Source: an uncultured Eubacteriales bacterium (GTDB lineage: Bacteria > Bacillota > Clostridia > Peptostreptococcales > Anaerovoracaceae). From it: a DNA stretch of 5,229 nt. Below the pieces are notes generated by a model. The model worked only from the letters and a program-made list of their open reading frames with translations, made no database searches and was not told the origin of the DNA. Position 1 is the first letter of the stretch; each line of letters begins with the position of its first letter. Location of the stretch: positions 1-5,229 of the forward strand of contig CACWYF010000111.1 in NCBI GenBank assembly GCA_902765035.1, written 5' to 3'. The position numbers and the translations under genes were made by a program. Below, in pieces: positions 1-5,229 of the stretch.

Positions 1-164
1 GAATTGAAGTAGTAGGGTTTAACATAGGTTGTGTTGGTTGTGCTTTCGAAGGCCGCGTGCACTCGGTGCTTTCAGCATGTACAAAGGTACTACAATTAAA
101 TTCGGTGTGCAAACTCGTTGGGAAAATTTACATAATTTAACACGCGACGAATAGCCGCACGTTT

Positions 165-181
165 CTGCGGAGGCTCCGCAG
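165..181. repeat. GC-rich 17-bp palindrome
   Basis: CTGCGGAG and CTCCGCAG are perfect inverted copies around a single central G; as RNA this gives a 7-bp stem with a 3-base loop. It is followed by GGAAAATTTG, not by a run of T, so it is not a standard intrinsic terminator. It could be a protein-binding site or a hairpin in a leader transcript. The symmetry is seen directly; any role is inference. Confidence 0.5.
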
Positions 182-224
182 GAAAATTTGAAGGCTCGTC
201 CTGCCAATTTTAACTTTTAAAGAA

Positions 225-255
225 AGGACACTAAAAGTAGACAAATAGATATAGT
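225..255 (+). promoter_or_regulatory. Weak candidate sigma-A promoter
   Basis: TATAGT at 250-255 matches the -10 consensus at five of six positions. The best -35-like hexamer upstream is AGGACA at 225-230 (four of six), with a long 19-base spacer. A second hexamer, TAGACA at 238-243, matches TTGACA at five of six but has no good -10 at the usual distance. The surrounding DNA is the most AT-rich part of the window, which fits a promoter, but AT-rich DNA also yields chance matches. If real, it would give the large gene a leader of about 200 bases. Confidence 0.2.
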
Positions 256-265
256 TTTATTCTTA

Positions 266-283
266 AAAATCTTAAAAGATTTT
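266..283. repeat. AT-rich 18-bp inverted repeat
   Basis: AAAATCTT (266-273) and AAGATTTT (276-283) are perfect inverted copies separated by AA. It lies just downstream of the weak promoter candidate and 11 bases before another palindrome, a position suited to an operator. As RNA it would form only a weak stem with no following U-run. The symmetry is directly visible; regulatory function is inference. Confidence 0.4.
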
Positions 284-293
284 ATGATTATTG

Positions 294-303
294 CCTAATT
301 AGG
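294..303. repeat. 10-bp perfect palindrome CCTAATTAGG
   Basis: CCTAATTAGG is a perfect dyad, the type of short site bound by dimeric helix-turn-helix repressors. It is close to the inverted repeat at 266-283, so the two may form one regulatory cluster. A 10-bp palindrome in AT-rich DNA can also arise by chance. Confidence 0.3.
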
Positions 304-428
304 ATAATGGCTTTTTATGGCCATCAACACGTTGGAATCACTGGTTTACGAAGACAACTTATCGGGATTCTGACGGTATTAATGACGGTGTGGATGACAT
401 AATACAGACACAGGCTGATACACACAGA

Positions 429-443
429 CTGCTGTGACAGCAG
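429..443 (+). promoter_or_regulatory. Hairpin just upstream of the ribosome binding site
   Basis: CTGCTG and CAGCAG flank TGA, giving a 6-bp stem with a 3-base loop (as DNA, a 15-bp palindrome with one central base). It ends 14 bases before the Shine-Dalgarno-like GGGGT and 26 bases before the ATG at 470. In the transcript it could stabilise the 5' end or influence ribosome loading. It lacks a T-run and is not a terminator. Function is inferred from position only. Confidence 0.35.
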
Positions 444-457
444 GCTCAAAGATTAGC

Positions 458-462
458 GGGGT
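458..462 (+). promoter_or_regulatory. Ribosome binding site for the large surface-protein gene
   Basis: GGGGT can pair with the ACCUC part of the 16S anti-Shine-Dalgarno, with one G-U pair, and sits 7 bases before the ATG at 470. It decides the start: the nearby ATG at 463 is too close to it and opens a frame that stops after six codons. The match is weaker than AGGAGG, but the spacing is good. Confidence 0.55.
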
Positions 463-469
463 ATGAATT

Positions 470-607
470 ATGAAAAAGAATGACAAGATCCACAACTTAA
501 TAAAAAGACTCATATCGGAGATGCACAGATACAACATGAGAACTGCAGCACTGGCAGTTCTGGTTGCTATCGTTACGGTATATATGATCATTTTGCCTGC
601 GTTCGCG
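470..607 (+). other. Signal peptide of the surface protein (residues 1-46)
   Basis: The first 23 residues are basic and polar (K2, K3, K6, K12, R13, R20). A hydrophobic stretch from about A26 to A46 follows and ends in PAFA, giving a good signal peptidase I site after A46, before LTKNAA. The n-region is longer than in ordinary signal peptides. The core ending YMIILPAFAL resembles the recurring YALILPAIT-type ending I know from many Cna_B surface proteins of gut Firmicutes; that comparison is from memory. The basic start and clear cleavage site also support ATG 470. Confidence 0.8.
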
Positions 608-3600
608 CTCACTAAGAACGCCGCATCGGAAATGGGCGGTGTTGGCGTTGACACGGTAGAGGCAGATGCGGATGAAGAATCCTCTGAAGAGACCGGTGCG
701 GCAGAAGACAACGCCGGAGGCAGTGAGGCCGGAGAGGCTGAATCTGAGAAGAGTGCTGCTGATGTGGATGATGATTCTGACGTATATGAGACCGGCGATG
801 ATGACGTGCAGGATGCGGAGGATGCTGCTGAAGCAGAGGAGCTGCAGGATGAGGAAGCTGAAGAAGGCATGTCCTTCGAAAAGCAGGTGCTGGCAAGCGA
901 CGGACGCGATTACAGGATAACTGTGACCTGCGGACCTGAATCCGGCATACCGGAAGGAGCGGAGCTTGCTGTTGTTGAGATCCTGCCTGAAGAGCAGAAA
1001 AAACAGCAGGAAGAAGTTCCTGAGGAAGACCTCAGCTATGAGGAGTATGTGGCAGGCACAGAGGATGCCCTCGGATGGAAGGAAGGAACCTCGTCCTATG
1101 CCAGAGTGTTTGACATCAGTATCGTAGCTGACGGCGACAAGGTGCAGCCGGCTGACGGACAGACCGTCGATGTCAGGATCGAGCTTGCGGACAGCAGCGA
1201 TGAGGAGCTGAGCGTCGTGCACTTTGAAGACGGCAGCAGCGAAGGTACAGTAGTCGAGAATACTACTACGGAAGAGGCCGAAGAAGGCAAGACCGTCGTA
1301 TTCGATGCTGAAGGCTTCTCGGTATACTCTGTCGTGTCCAGGAAAGAGCCGGCAACGAATCCGGCTGCTGCAGACAGCCTGGACGGGAATTCCTATGCAC
1401 TTGTCACTCTGAACAATGCACTTCTCCAGGGCAGACCTTTCAGTTCTGATGCCGGCAAACTCGACTCAGTATATGCTAATCCTACTGTCGGAGGAACTGT
1501 CCAGGTCACGGGCAATATCACTATGTGGCACTTCGAAGCAGTACCGGAACAGCCGGGATGGTACTATATCTCTGACGGCCATAAGAACTATATCAACATA
1601 ACGAGCGGATCAGGCAATGGTGGAACTGTCACTCTTGGAGAGAAGCAGCCGATATATGTCGGCACAAGGACGGTAGACGGTCATACTGTCTATCAGCTGA
1701 GGACCGGTGCGTCACAGCAGGGCAGCAAGGCTGTAAATAACTACGAAAATAATACAAGCCACGGATTCGGTGCGTGGACATCATCTACAAATGCCAACAA
1801 TGACTGGTTCCGCCTGTATGACATGAGATTTCTCGGTGACGTAAAAGTCTCCTTCGATGCCAACGGCGGCACCGGTGCAGCGCCGGAAGATATCTGGGGG
1901 ATCCCGGGGAATACGATCACTCTTCCTGATTATACAGGAACACGCAGCGGATATACGTTCATTGGCTGGTCGACCCACAGAAATGTCGCCGACAGAGATT
2001 ATCATCCGCTGTATCCGGCGGGAAGCAAGTACACTTTGCCTGACAGCAACACAACGCTGTATGCAATATGGACCAATAATACACCGACCAAGGGCGAATT
2101 CTATATAAGGCTCGATGGGACGATCCCGTATGAGCCGCAGCAGTATGAAAACTCTGACTATACCGGAAAGATTGAGATCACAGGTACGGTAAAGTACCAG
2201 TCCTGGTTAACGGACAATGATCCGACCAAGCCGAATAATGGGCTGTATGTTAAGAACGATGTCACTGCTAAGCTGAACCAGGTCCCGGATGTGAATCAGC
2301 TGGTCGATATTATCAACAGGAGTTCGAACAAACTTGGATTCAAGGTGCGTAATAAAGACGGCGAGCTCGTAGTCGATGAAATCACGAATCCGAGTGTTAA
2401 TGCGGGTAAATACAATGTATCTGCCGGGAACGCTCTGTATGTCCTGTGGTATGTTCAGAAATTTGCAGGCGGGAACTGGCATATTGACGGCTCTTTGCTC
2501 GTAAAGAACAAGGTGAACATTGCCTATGACGGAAACACTCCGGATGGGAGCGCGAAAAACGTGCCTCTGGGATATCAGGAGACGCCGGGAACAGAAGTCA
2601 CGATCGGAGCGAGCGGCCGCAAGGATGGCCCTCAGCTAACACCGACCCGTCCCGGATATATCTTCCTCGGCTGGAACACGAAGCATGACGGCTCGGGCAC
2701 ACCTTATAACAATAACGATAAATATACACTGAATGAGGACACCACTCTTTACGCACAGTGGTCCAAGGGCACCAACTATATGACGGTCTGCAAGACCAAC
2801 AGTGAGGGGGAGACTCTGCAGGGGGCACGGTTCAAGCTGGAGGAGAAGACAGCCGGCGGGTATACTGAGAAGTACTCTGCCAGCACCGGGGAAAGCGGTA
2901 CTTTTACCTATGACCGGATGGAGAACGATACACTATACCGTATGACTGAAACGTACGCTCCGAACGGGTATGAAGTGCAGAATGCATTCTTCTTCAAGGT
3001 GGATGCGAACACTGAAGGTGAGCTGCAGCTGCATGTGTGCGATAAGGACGGAAATCACATAGAGGCTCCTGACTGGCTGCAGATCTCATATACCCCGGCA
3101 GACGATCCGGACGCAAATGGCGTCGCCAGAATACAGTTCATTATCAAGGATGAGCGCATCAAGAGAAACATCACATTCATCAAAGTGGATGAGGATGGTA
3201 ATCCACTTGAAGGCGCGGAATATAACCTGACTGGCTCGAAGGGAGAAGTCGCAGGCGTGCTGATGAAAAAGTCAGACAGAAACGGAGTATTCACGGTCAA
3301 AAATGCGGAGCTGGCATATGGATCATATACTCTCACAGAGACCAAAGCGCCTGTAATGTATGCGGCAAACGAGCCGGTGCAGTTCACTCTGAACGATTAT
3401 GTCAGCGATGAAAAGAACGGCCTTACTATCACTGAAGACATGTCGGGCAGCGTCAAGAAAGTAAGCTGTGACGTCACCACTGTAACAGAGCAGGGACTGA
3501 CGGTAACGACATATTCGTATACAGTGAAGTTTCAGGATGTAAAGCAGCCACATATCATCGTCACGAAGGATGTTGCGGTAGACGGCGACCTTTTGAAGAG

Positions 3601-5229
3601 CGATCTTAATACGACCATTTACTTTGCACTGACGAAGAAGGGTGAGGAAGGTTATGTCAAAAAGGATGGCGAGATCTGGATCGAGACTATGGAGATCCGT
3701 AATGGAGAGCCGGAGCCTGCAAGGGTCATATTCGACGGCGTAGATTACGGCGAGTACGATGTCTGGGAGATGGCTCTTATTGACGGCGAATACACCAGGA
3801 TGTACAACGGCATGGAAGTTGGTGACAACTTCCAGCTCGATACGGTCGCTGCGAAATCTGATGACGAAGGCAACAACGCGAACGTTTCGGAAAATGACAT
3901 TGAAGCACAGGTCGACTTTACCAATCACTACGGAAAGATCACTGATCACACCTCGTTCACCGCAAATAAGAGGTGGGCTGACCGTGCAGGGAATACAATC
4001 AATCCGCCGGAAGGCGCTAAGATCGAGTTCACGCTGTGGTCTGAGAAGAAGGATGCGAGCGGTAATGTAATTGAAGGAACTCAGGAGAAGGTCCGTTCGA
4101 TCGAGCTTGACGGTGCTCATGATCCTGACGGCGAGGATACGCCGTGGCAGGGTGTATTCAAGTATCTCCCGATATATTACGAGGGAAGCCTTGAGTATGC
4201 TTACAAGGTAGAGGAAACTGTAACAGCCGATGGATACTATCCGGACAAGAAGTTCCTTGTTAACAGCGGAGGTTCAATCAATAACCGCAAGCTTACGACA
4301 GACGTAGAGATCCACAAGCAATTTGAGCTTTTCCCTGATAATGCAGGGTTGCTTGAGGGCATCGGTGACAAGCTGACCTTTACACTGACCGGACCTGGCG
4401 GTAAGGTAGGTGAGTATAAGCTGAGCGATTTTGCCCGTATCGCCGATGCGCAGGATGGTATTTATGACTATGTCCTGACTCTGGAGAACCTGCCGTTCGG
4501 CGAGTATTCCGTCACGGAATCCGGGCAGAGTGACCTGCTTGAGGACGAGGGGTATGATCTTGCGTATACAGTATCCTCGGCGGAAGGCGAAGCAGAGGTC
4601 GATACCGGCACTGAGCAGCCGGTACTGGAACTGGATCTGCAGAACAGCTATGCGAAGAATGGGTCTCTGGTCGTCAAGAAGAACAGCATCATCCACGAGG
4701 CTGTTGATGTACCTAAGGTGCCTGAGGAAATCAGCAAAAAGAAATTCATTTTCGTCGTTAAGCGCGGGAACCTGTATCTGCAGGAGAACGGAACGCTTGA
4801 TACTGTGCCTTATGAATTCGGATTGAATGAATATGAGTCCAGGACGTTCAGCAATGTCCCGGCCGGAATGTACACGGTGATTGAGCAGAATGCTTCGGTG
4901 GATGGCTATAGATGGGAAGTAGTCGGCGGCACGAGAAATGCTGACGGTACTTACAGCCTGCCGGTACTTATTTCCGGTGAAACCCTTTCCGGTGAAAGCG
5001 GCGCCGGTGAGGCACTCTTTAACAACCGCTACACCAAGATCGAGGACGCAGCCCTGAAGGTAAGCAAGAAGGTAACAGGAGGACCGGAGGGAGCGGCTTC
5101 GAAGGACTATAAGGTCGAGATCACGACAACGCTTCATGGCAGCCCTGCGTGGCTGGATGCTGATGGGAATCTGTCCGCTGAGTGGCAGGTGCTGACTGTA
5201 AATGATGGACAGACGCTGACCTTCGATAA
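470..5229 (+). CDS. Giant secreted multidomain surface protein with InlB-type and SpaA/Cna_B repeats (3' end outside window)
   Basis: One frame runs from ATG 470 for 1586 codons without a stop and leaves the window at codon GAT (5225-5227) plus AA. Visible modules are a signal peptide (1-46), acidic linker (54-132), two unnamed beta-rich modules (135-290, 304-452), two InlB B-repeat/Flg_new units (460-534, 682-764) around a linking module (544-681), and a Cna_B/SpaA-like chain from 770 onward. Proteins with this architecture are exported by Sec and usually sortase-anchored to the wall, where they act as adhesins or structural stalks. That role is inferred: no ligand site is recognisable and the C-terminal LPXTG region is not in view. 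Only four Cys are present, consistent with isopeptide rather than disulfide bonding. It appears to be transcribed alone, without a close upstream gene. I am sure of the frame and family type, not of the exact function. Confidence 0.95.
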   Translation, partial: MKKNDKIHNLIKRLISEMHRYNMRTAALAVLVAIVTVYMIILPAFALTKNAASEMGGVGVDTVEADADEESSEETGAAEDNAGGSEAGEAESEKSAADVDDDSDVYETGDDDVQDAEDAAEAEELQDEEAEEGMSFEKQVLASDGRDYRITVTCGPESGIPEGAELAVVEILPEEQKKQQEEVPEEDLSYEEYVAGTEDALGWKEGTSSYARVFDISIVADGDKVQPADGQTVDVRIELADSSDEELSVVHFEDGSSEGTVVENTTTEEAEEGKTVVFDAEGFSVYSVVSRKEPATNPAAADSLDGNSYALVTLNNALLQGRPFSSDAGKLDSVYANPTVGGTVQVTGNITMWHFEAVPEQPGWYYISDGHKNYINITSGSGNGGTVTLGEKQPIYVGTRTVDGHTVYQLRTGASQQGSKAVNNYENNTSHGFGAWTSSTNANNDWFRLYDMRFLGDVKVSFDANGGTGAAPEDIWGIPGNTITLPDYTGTRSGYTFIGWSTHRNVADRDYHPLYPAGSKYTLPDSNTTLYAIWTNNTPTKGEFYIRLDGTIPYEPQQYENSDYTGKIEITGTVKYQSWLTDNDPTKPNNGLYVKNDVTAKLNQVPDVNQLVDIINRSSNKLGFKVRNKDGELVVDEITNPSVNAGKYNVSAGNALYVLWYVQKFAGGNWHIDGSLLVKNKVNIAYDGNTPDGSAKNVPLGYQETPGTEVTIGASGRKDGPQLTPTRPGYIFLGWNTKHDGSGTPYNNNDKYTLNEDTTLYAQWSKGTNYMTVCKTNSEGETLQGARFKLEEKTAGGYTEKYSASTGESGTFTYDRMENDTLYRMTETYAPNGYEVQNAFFFKVDANTEGELQLHVCDKDGNHIEAPDWLQISYTPADDPDANGVARIQFIIKDERIKRNITFIKVDEDGNPLEGAEYNLTGSKGEVAGVLMKKSDRNGVFTVKNAELAYGSYTLTETKAPVMYAANEPVQFTLNDYVSDEKNGLTITEDMSGSVKKVSCDVTTVTEQGLTVTTYSYTVKFQDVKQPHIIVTKDVAVDGDLLKSDLNTTIYFALTKKGEEGYVKKDGEIWIETMEIRNGEPEPARVIFDGVDYGEYDVWEMALIDGEYTRMYNGMEVGDNFQLDTVAAKSDDEGNNANVSENDIEAQVDFTNHYGKITDHTSFTANKRWADRAGNTINPPEGAKIEFTLWSEKKDASGNVIEGTQEKVRSIELDGAHDPDGEDTPWQGVFKYLPIYYEGSLEYAYKVEETVTADGYYPDKKFLVNSGGSINNRKLTTDVEIHKQFELFPDNAGLLEGIGDKLTFTLTGPGGKVGEYKLSDFARIADAQDGIYDYVLTLENLPFGEYSVTESGQSDLLEDEGYDLAYTVSSAEGEAEVDTGTEQPVLELDLQNSYAKNGSLVVKKNSIIHEAVDVPKVPEEISKKKFIFVVKRGNLYLQENGTLDTVPYEFGLNEYESRTFSNVPAGMYTVIEQNASVDGYRWEVVGGTRNADGTYSLPVLISGETLSGESGAGEALFNNRYTKIEDAALKVSKKVTGGPEGAASKDYKVEITTTLHGSPAWLDADGNLSAEWQVLTVNDGQTLTFD
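629..865 (+). other. Acidic low-complexity linker (residues 54-132)
   Basis: After the mature N-terminus the chain is dominated by Asp, Glu, Ala, Gly and Ser. Between residues 61 and 132 I count 34 Asp/Glu in 72 positions, with a single Lys (K94) and no Arg. Such a segment should be disordered and strongly negative. It may hold the tip away from the wall or bind cations or basic ligands; both are inferences. Its composition creates long artificial open frames on the opposite strand. Confidence 0.8.
872..1339 (+). other. N-terminal beta-rich module of unknown name (residues about 135-290)
   Basis: Residues 135-290 alternate hydrophobic and polar residues like beta strands: DYRITVTCGPESG near the start, a Glu-rich helical insert in the middle (EEQKKQQEEVPEEDLSYEEY), then RVFDISIV, VDVRIEL and LSVVHFED strands, closing with FSVYSVVS. 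I recall similar segments directly after the signal peptide region in other Firmicutes Cna_B proteins, but cannot assign a Pfam name with confidence. It lacks the TQ..W motif expected for a thioester adhesin domain. Boundaries are approximate. Confidence 0.5.
1379..1825 (+). other. Trp/Tyr/Gly-rich module, possibly beta-trefoil-like (residues about 304-452)
   Basis: This segment begins LDGNSYALV and contains ITMWHFEAV, GWYYISDGHKNYINI, TVTLGEKQPIYVG, HTVYQLRTG and NDWFRLYDM. The spaced W.F, G.YYI and F.L motifs recall repeats of ricin-B/beta-trefoil folds, which often bind sugars. This is a weak resemblance, not an assignment. The module lies before the first Flg_new repeat and is a candidate ligand-binding part of the tip. 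Confidence 0.4.
1847..2071 (+). other. InlB B-repeat / Flg_new repeat 1 (residues 460-534)
   Basis: The repeat starts VSFDANGGTGA, has the central RSGYTFIGWST signature and ends TTLYAIW, the hallmark pattern of the Listeria-Bacteroides (Flg_new, PF09479) repeat: V.FD.NGG, GY.F.GW, and a closing LYA.W. These small beta-grasp units occur in internalins and many clostridial surface proteins as spacers or contact modules. Length, about 75 residues, is normal. Confidence 0.88.
2099..2512 (+). other. Linking module between the two Flg_new repeats (residues 544-681)
   Basis: About 138 residues separate the two Flg_new units. Landmarks are FYIRLDGTIPYEPQQY, YTGKIEITGTVKYQSWL, a helical-looking LNQVPDVNQLVDIIN segment and ALYVLWYVQKF followed by WHIDGSLLV. 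The combination of an RLDG..P.EP..Y opening with a VLWYV.....WH.DG close looks like a defined fold that I believe recurs beside Flg_new repeats in clostridial proteins, but I cannot name a family. Confidence 0.45.
2513..2761 (+). other. InlB B-repeat / Flg_new repeat 2 (residues 682-764)
   Basis: This copy opens VNIAYDGNTPDGSA, carries RPGYIFLGWNTKHDGSG and ends DTTLYAQWS, matching the same Flg_new signature as the first copy. The canonical NGG turn is altered to DGN and the stretch before RPGY is longer (about 83 residues in all). It leads directly into the Cna_B chain at about residue 770. Confidence 0.88.
2777..5229 (+). repeat. Chain of six complete plus one partial SpaA/Cna_B-like domains (residues 770-1586)
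   Basis: Seven successive units start with a strand bearing a candidate bond-forming Lys: K775, K905, K1033, K1167, K1283, K1403 and K1533, spaced 116-134 residues apart. Six have the matching Glu in a YxVxE- or TETxAP-type strand (E827, E957, E1100, E1249, E1350, E1472) and a closing Asp or Asn (D894, D1023, N1152, N1272, N1392, N1519). Units 1 and 2 are SpaA-like (TETYAP, TETKAP). Unit 4 is a classical Cna_B domain, with NKRWAD, W.GVFKYLPIYY.G and Y.V.E. In known pilins and MSCRAMMs this triad forms a spontaneous Lys-Asn or Lys-Asp bond that makes the stalk resistant to force and proteases. The seventh unit is cut by the window. The residue roles are assigned by motif position only. Confidence 0.85.
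4973..5017 (+). repeat. In-frame 15-bp tandem repeat, three units
   Basis: The core CCGGTGA recurs exactly every 15 bases at 4974, 4989 and 5004, and TTTCCGGTGAAA is identical in the first two units (4971-4982, 4986-4997). The protein shows a five-residue period: SGETL, SGESG, AGEAL (residues 1502-1516). It lies in the loop just before the last strand of the sixth Cna_B-like unit. Because the unit is 15 bases, gain or loss of a copy would keep the frame. Confidence 0.7.

Larger units (their letters stand above)
1..469. other. Upstream region without a supported gene
   Basis: No convincing coding region is seen here. One plus-strand frame is open from the window edge to a TAA at 138-140 (about 45 codons, Cys-rich), so the tail of an upstream gene cannot be fully excluded, but it resembles nothing I recognise. 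The region contains a GC-rich 17-bp palindrome (165-181), an AT-rich stretch (about 205-300) with an inverted repeat (266-283), a 10-bp palindrome (294-303), and a 15-bp palindrome close to the start codon (429-443). A 9-bp direct repeat, GGAAAATTT, occurs at 121-129 and 181-189. ATGGC at 307-311 can pair with GCCAT at 320-324. I see no tRNA, rRNA or riboswitch consensus and no hairpin followed by a T-run, so no intrinsic terminator separates this region from the large gene. Confidence 0.6.

Noticed and set aside
165..190. Intrinsic terminator at the GC-rich palindrome
   Set aside because: The stem is suitable but is followed by GGAAAATTTG, not a T-run, on the plus strand, and the minus-strand flank also lacks a proper T tract.
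19..207. Minus-strand 62-codon frame
   Set aside because: Its start codon is TTG with no Shine-Dalgarno-like sequence upstream, it spans a 17-bp palindrome, and I recognise no family.
307..402. Plus-strand 31-residue frame starting ATGGCT
   Set aside because: The only purine-rich sequence upstream (TAGGA) is too close to the ATG to serve as a ribosome binding site; a leader peptide remains possible but is unsupported.
1..469. Riboswitch such as a cyclic-di-GMP aptamer controlling the adhesin
   Set aside because: Adhesins are sometimes controlled this way, but I could not find the conserved core of the c-di-GMP-I or -II aptamers in the leader.
463..483. Alternative ATG just before the chosen start
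   Set aside because: It opens a frame that ends after six codons and sits too close to the GGGGT site; ATG 470 gives the full signal peptide.
872..1000. Thioester adhesin domain suggested by the Cys in VTCGPE
   Set aside because: The partner TQ..W-type motif with its reactive Gln is not found in the module.
998..1003. A6 run as a programmed frameshift site
   Set aside because: The heptamer is not in the slippery phase for -1 shifting and the frame continues with valid domain sequence on both sides.
497..1222. Long minus-strand open frame of 241 codons, and another over 379-870
   Set aside because: They lie antisense to the surface-protein frame and owe their length to the Asp/Glu/Ala-rich codons there; the products are low-complexity Ser/Leu/Phe-rich with no recognisable domain.
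3323..5137. Minus-strand open frames of 265 codons (3323-4120) and 287 codons (4274-5137)
   Set aside because: Both are shadows of the Cna_B chain, whose domain motifs are clear on the plus strand; the antisense proteins show no family features.

Overview
The window looks like chromosomal DNA of a Gram-positive anaerobe, most likely a clostridial (Lachnospiraceae-like) member of the Bacillota. The evidence is indirect. GC is fairly balanced, with frequent AGA/AGG and ATA codons beside CTG. The one gene has a signal peptide and domain set typical of giant cell-wall proteins of gut Firmicutes. No marker gene fixes the taxon.

Layout: positions 1-469 contain no gene I can support. This leader holds several small palindromes, an AT-rich stretch (about 205-300) that could house a promoter, a 15-bp palindrome, and a plausible Shine-Dalgarno sequence 7 bases before an ATG at 470. 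From 470 to the end there is one uninterrupted plus-strand reading frame of 1586 codons. It is still open at the window edge; the TAA in the last three bases is out of frame.

The encoded protein is a very large, modular, secreted surface protein. In order it has: a signal peptide with a long basic n-region (1-46), an extremely acidic linker (about 54-132), a beta-rich module of unknown name (about 135-290), a second Trp/Tyr/Gly-rich module (about 304-452), an InlB B-repeat/Flg_new repeat (460-534), an unnamed linking module (544-681), a second Flg_new repeat (682-764), then a chain of six complete and one cut-off SpaA/Cna_B-like domains (from about 770). Each complete Cna_B-like unit keeps a Lys...Glu...Asn/Asp set that could form an intramolecular isopeptide bond. 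The first two units end in Asp, the next four in Asn. The natural reading is a wall-anchored stalk or adhesin whose stiff shaft is the Cna_B chain and whose distal tip is the N-terminal half. The C-terminus, where an LPXTG-type sortase signal would be expected, lies outside the window.

No RNA gene, mobile element, CRISPR array or second confident gene was found. The most interesting points are the isopeptide-domain chain with its Asp/Asn split, the unnamed N-terminal modules, the acidic linker, a 15-bp in-frame tandem repeat inside the sixth Cna_B-like unit, and the structured leader.
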